A DNA stretch of 64,000 nucleotides. It comes from CAWDZK01 sp963726615 (GTDB lineage: Bacteria > Actinomycetota > Actinomycetes > JACCUZ01). The stretch covers positions 124,001 to 188,000 of the forward strand of contig CAVSCX010000003.1 of NCBI GenBank assembly GCA_963726615.1, read 5' to 3'. The notes under the pieces are model-generated. The model made no database searches and had not been told where the DNA came from. It was given only the letters and a program-made list of their open reading frames with translations. Positions 62,569 through 64,000 of the stretch are shown piece after piece. A program made the position numbers and the translations under genes. Within the stretch, counting starts at the first letter, position 1. Every line of letters starts with the position of its first letter.

Positions 62569-63618
62569 ATGACCGACATGCCGGACCAGACCCCCGATGG
62601 ACTGCCGGAGCCGCTGGCGCCGGAGGTCGAGGCGCCGGACCGCAACCTCGCACTCGAGCTGGTCCGGGTCACCGAGGCGGCGGCGATGGCGGCGGGGCGC
62701 TGGGTCGGCCGGGGGGACAAGAACGGTGCCGACGGCGCCGCGGTCAACGCGATGCGTCAGCTGATCCACACGGTGAGCATGGACGGCGTGGTGGTCATCG
62801 GGGAGGGCGAGAAGGACGAAGCCCCGATGCTGTTCAACGGCGAGCGGGTCGGCGACGGCAGGGGACCCGAGTGCGACGTCGCCGTCGACCCGATCGACGG
62901 GACCCGGCTGACCGCGCTGGGGATGGGCAACGCACTGTCGGTGATGGCGGTCTCCCCGCGCGGAGCGATGTTCGACCCGTCGGCGGTGTTCTACATGGAG
63001 AAGCTCGCCACCGGTCCGGAGGCGGCCGACGCGGTCGACATCCGGCTCCCGGTCGCCGAGAACGTGCGCCGGGTGGCCCGCGCGAAGAAGGAGTCGCCGT
63101 CGGACGTGACCGTCGTGATCCTGGACCGGCCCCGGCACGCGGCGATGGTCGAGGACATCCGATCCACCGGCGCGCGCATCAAGTTCATCACCGACGGCGA
63201 CGTGGCCGGCGGCATCATGGCTGCGCGGGAGGGGACGGGCATCGACCTCCTCGTCGGCATCGGGGGGACCCCCGAGGGCATCATCACGGCCTGCGCGATC
63301 AAGACGCTGGGGGGCGTGATCCAGGGCAGGCTGTGGCCGCAGGACGACGACGAGCGGCAGAAGGCCCTCGACGCCGGTCACGACCTCGACCGGGTCCTGG
63401 TCACGGACGAGCTCGTCCGCGGCGAGGACGTCTTCTTCGTCGCCACCGGCATCACCGACGGGGAGATGCTCAAGGGCGTGCGCTACGGCTCCGGCACAGT
63501 CCGCACGGCCTCGATCGTCATGCGCTCGCGCAGCGGGACCATCCGCGTGGTCGAGAGCGAGCACCGACTCGACAAGCTGCGCGCCTACTCTGCCGTGGAC
63601 TTCGACGGCACCGGCTGA
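62569..63618 (+). CDS. glpX: Fructose-1,6-bisphosphatase class II
   Basis: A 349-residue enzyme of gluconeogenesis. The metal-binding core is visible: GRGDKNGADGAAVNAMR, IGEGEKDEAPML, VDPIDGTRLTALG, then TDGDVAGGIMAA and GIGGTPEGIITA. In actinobacteria this is often the only FBPase. ATG 62569 has GAGGGAG upstream, with TACGAT (62530-62535) as a -10 candidate. The open frame to 62404 is not coding. It is divergent from the mod operon. Confidence 0.95.
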   Translation: MTDMPDQTPDGLPEPLAPEVEAPDRNLALELVRVTEAAAMAAGRWVGRGDKNGADGAAVNAMRQLIHTVSMDGVVVIGEGEKDEAPMLFNGERVGDGRGPECDVAVDPIDGTRLTALGMGNALSVMAVSPRGAMFDPSAVFYMEKLATGPEAADAVDIRLPVAENVRRVARAKKESPSDVTVVILDRPRHAAMVEDIRSTGARIKFITDGDVAGGIMAAREGTGIDLLVGIGGTPEGIITACAIKTLGGVIQGRLWPQDDDERQKALDAGHDLDRVLVTDELVRGEDVFFVATGITDGEMLKGVRYGSGTVRTASIVMRSRSGTIRVVESEHRLDKLRAYSAVDFDGTG

Positions 63619-63633
63619 TCAGACGGCGACCGC

Positions 63634-64000
63634 TCAGGAGTCGTCGACGACCCGGCGGACGGCGTCCACCACGACGTCGGGCCGGTCCCGCTGGATGTCA
63701 TGACCGGCGCGGTCGACGATCTGCACCTCACCGCGAATGGAGAGCTCGGCCCAGGCCTGTTGCCCGCCCACCCACGCCGAGTCCATGGCGGCCGCGTCGC
63801 GAGGGCGCAGGTCGCCCCACTCGCTGATGCTGTGCGTGAGGACCACCACCGGCTGCGAGCCCACCGGGCTGAAGACCGTCGGCGGGTCGAACGCCGACCG
63901 GCCGGCCAGGTGCTCGGAGTTCGCGGTTGGCCGGAGCAGGGACCCGAGCTGGCTGCGGAGCTCCCCGCCCCTCTCCGCGGGGTCCTTCGGCAGCGTGGCC
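63634..64000 (-). CDS. Alpha/beta hydrolase, C-terminal part, gene runs off the window
   Basis: The frame is open from base 64000 to TGA 63636-63634 and encodes the last 121 or so residues. The end shows the catalytic His in VDRAGHDIQRDRPDVVVDAV, and VVVLTHSISEWGD before it fits an alpha/beta hydrolase strand. The nucleophile lies outside. A start inside the window (GTG 63864) would give a fragment and is rejected. It converges with glpX, 15 bp away. Confidence 0.72.
   Translation of the reverse strand, partial: ATLPKDPAERGGELRSQLGSLLRPTANSEHLAGRSAFDPPTVFSPVGSQPVVVLTHSISEWGDLRPRDAAAMDSAWVGGQQAWAELSIRGEVQIVDRAGHDIQRDRPDVVVDAVRRVVDDS

Overview
The window is 64 kb of very GC-rich chromosome, densely coding on both strands, from an actinobacterium (Actinomycetota). 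The sequence support is: an mshB mycothiol gene, a seven-iron ferredoxin beside an actinobacterial-type dapC, the actinobacterial DapD form, DUF6113, DUF6542 and DUF4245 companion genes, and many starts sitting 6-8 nt downstream of a TANNNT -10 box (leaderless transcripts). A motile or chemosensory soil lineage such as Geodermatophilaceae would fit, but that placement is inference. No tRNA, rRNA, CRISPR array, insertion sequence or prophage was seen.

Layout. 1-15 kb is a diaminopimelate (lysine/cell wall) neighbourhood: a FolP2-like gene cut by the left edge, two LOG-family genes, a MarR/VOC divergent pair with clear operators, an ECF sigma/anti-sigma pair, dapE, a duplicated VOC protein, dapD, two tandem M15-fold secreted proteins, a class III aminotransferase, a secreted metzincin, dapC, ferredoxin and a GNAT protein. 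15-25 kb holds DUF2254 and VanW-type envelope proteins, a flavin reductase and a compact chemosensory cluster (CheW, a membrane MCP, hybrid CheA, response regulator-GAF). 24-39 kb holds DUF6113, an unusual FtsH-like protease, mshB, an S9 peptidase, a five-gene peptide ABC importer in the order C-A-B-D-F, and typA. 39-43.5 kb is a succinate dehydrogenase/fumarate reductase operon whose iron-sulfur subunit carries a C-terminal domain of about 200 residues, followed by a pterin dehydratase. 43.6-52 kb is more accessory: a GGDEF protein, a subtilisin-like protease plus GAF protein facing a gene for a nine-unit repeat peptide, an MFS protein fused to a cyclic-nucleotide-binding domain with its own Crp-type gene, an ABM monooxygenase and a beta-propeller lipoprotein. 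52-64 kb returns to core genes: ychF (frameshifted), rmuC, DUF6542, a spermidine-synthase-like protein, ispH, xseA/xseB, DUF4245, a molybdate uptake operon with its own regulator, glpX, and an alpha/beta hydrolase cut by the right edge.

The best candidates for undescribed biology are (1) the S8 protease/GAF/VEGH-repeat peptide locus at 45.3-47.5 kb, (2) the SdhB fusion at 41.8-43.2 kb, (3) the MFS-CNB/Crp pair at 47.6-49.9 kb, and (4) the small chemosensory cluster with a hybrid CheA. Two single-base frameshifts, in ychF and in the repeat peptide gene, lie only 5 kb apart and may be sequencing errors; they need checking before biology is built on them.
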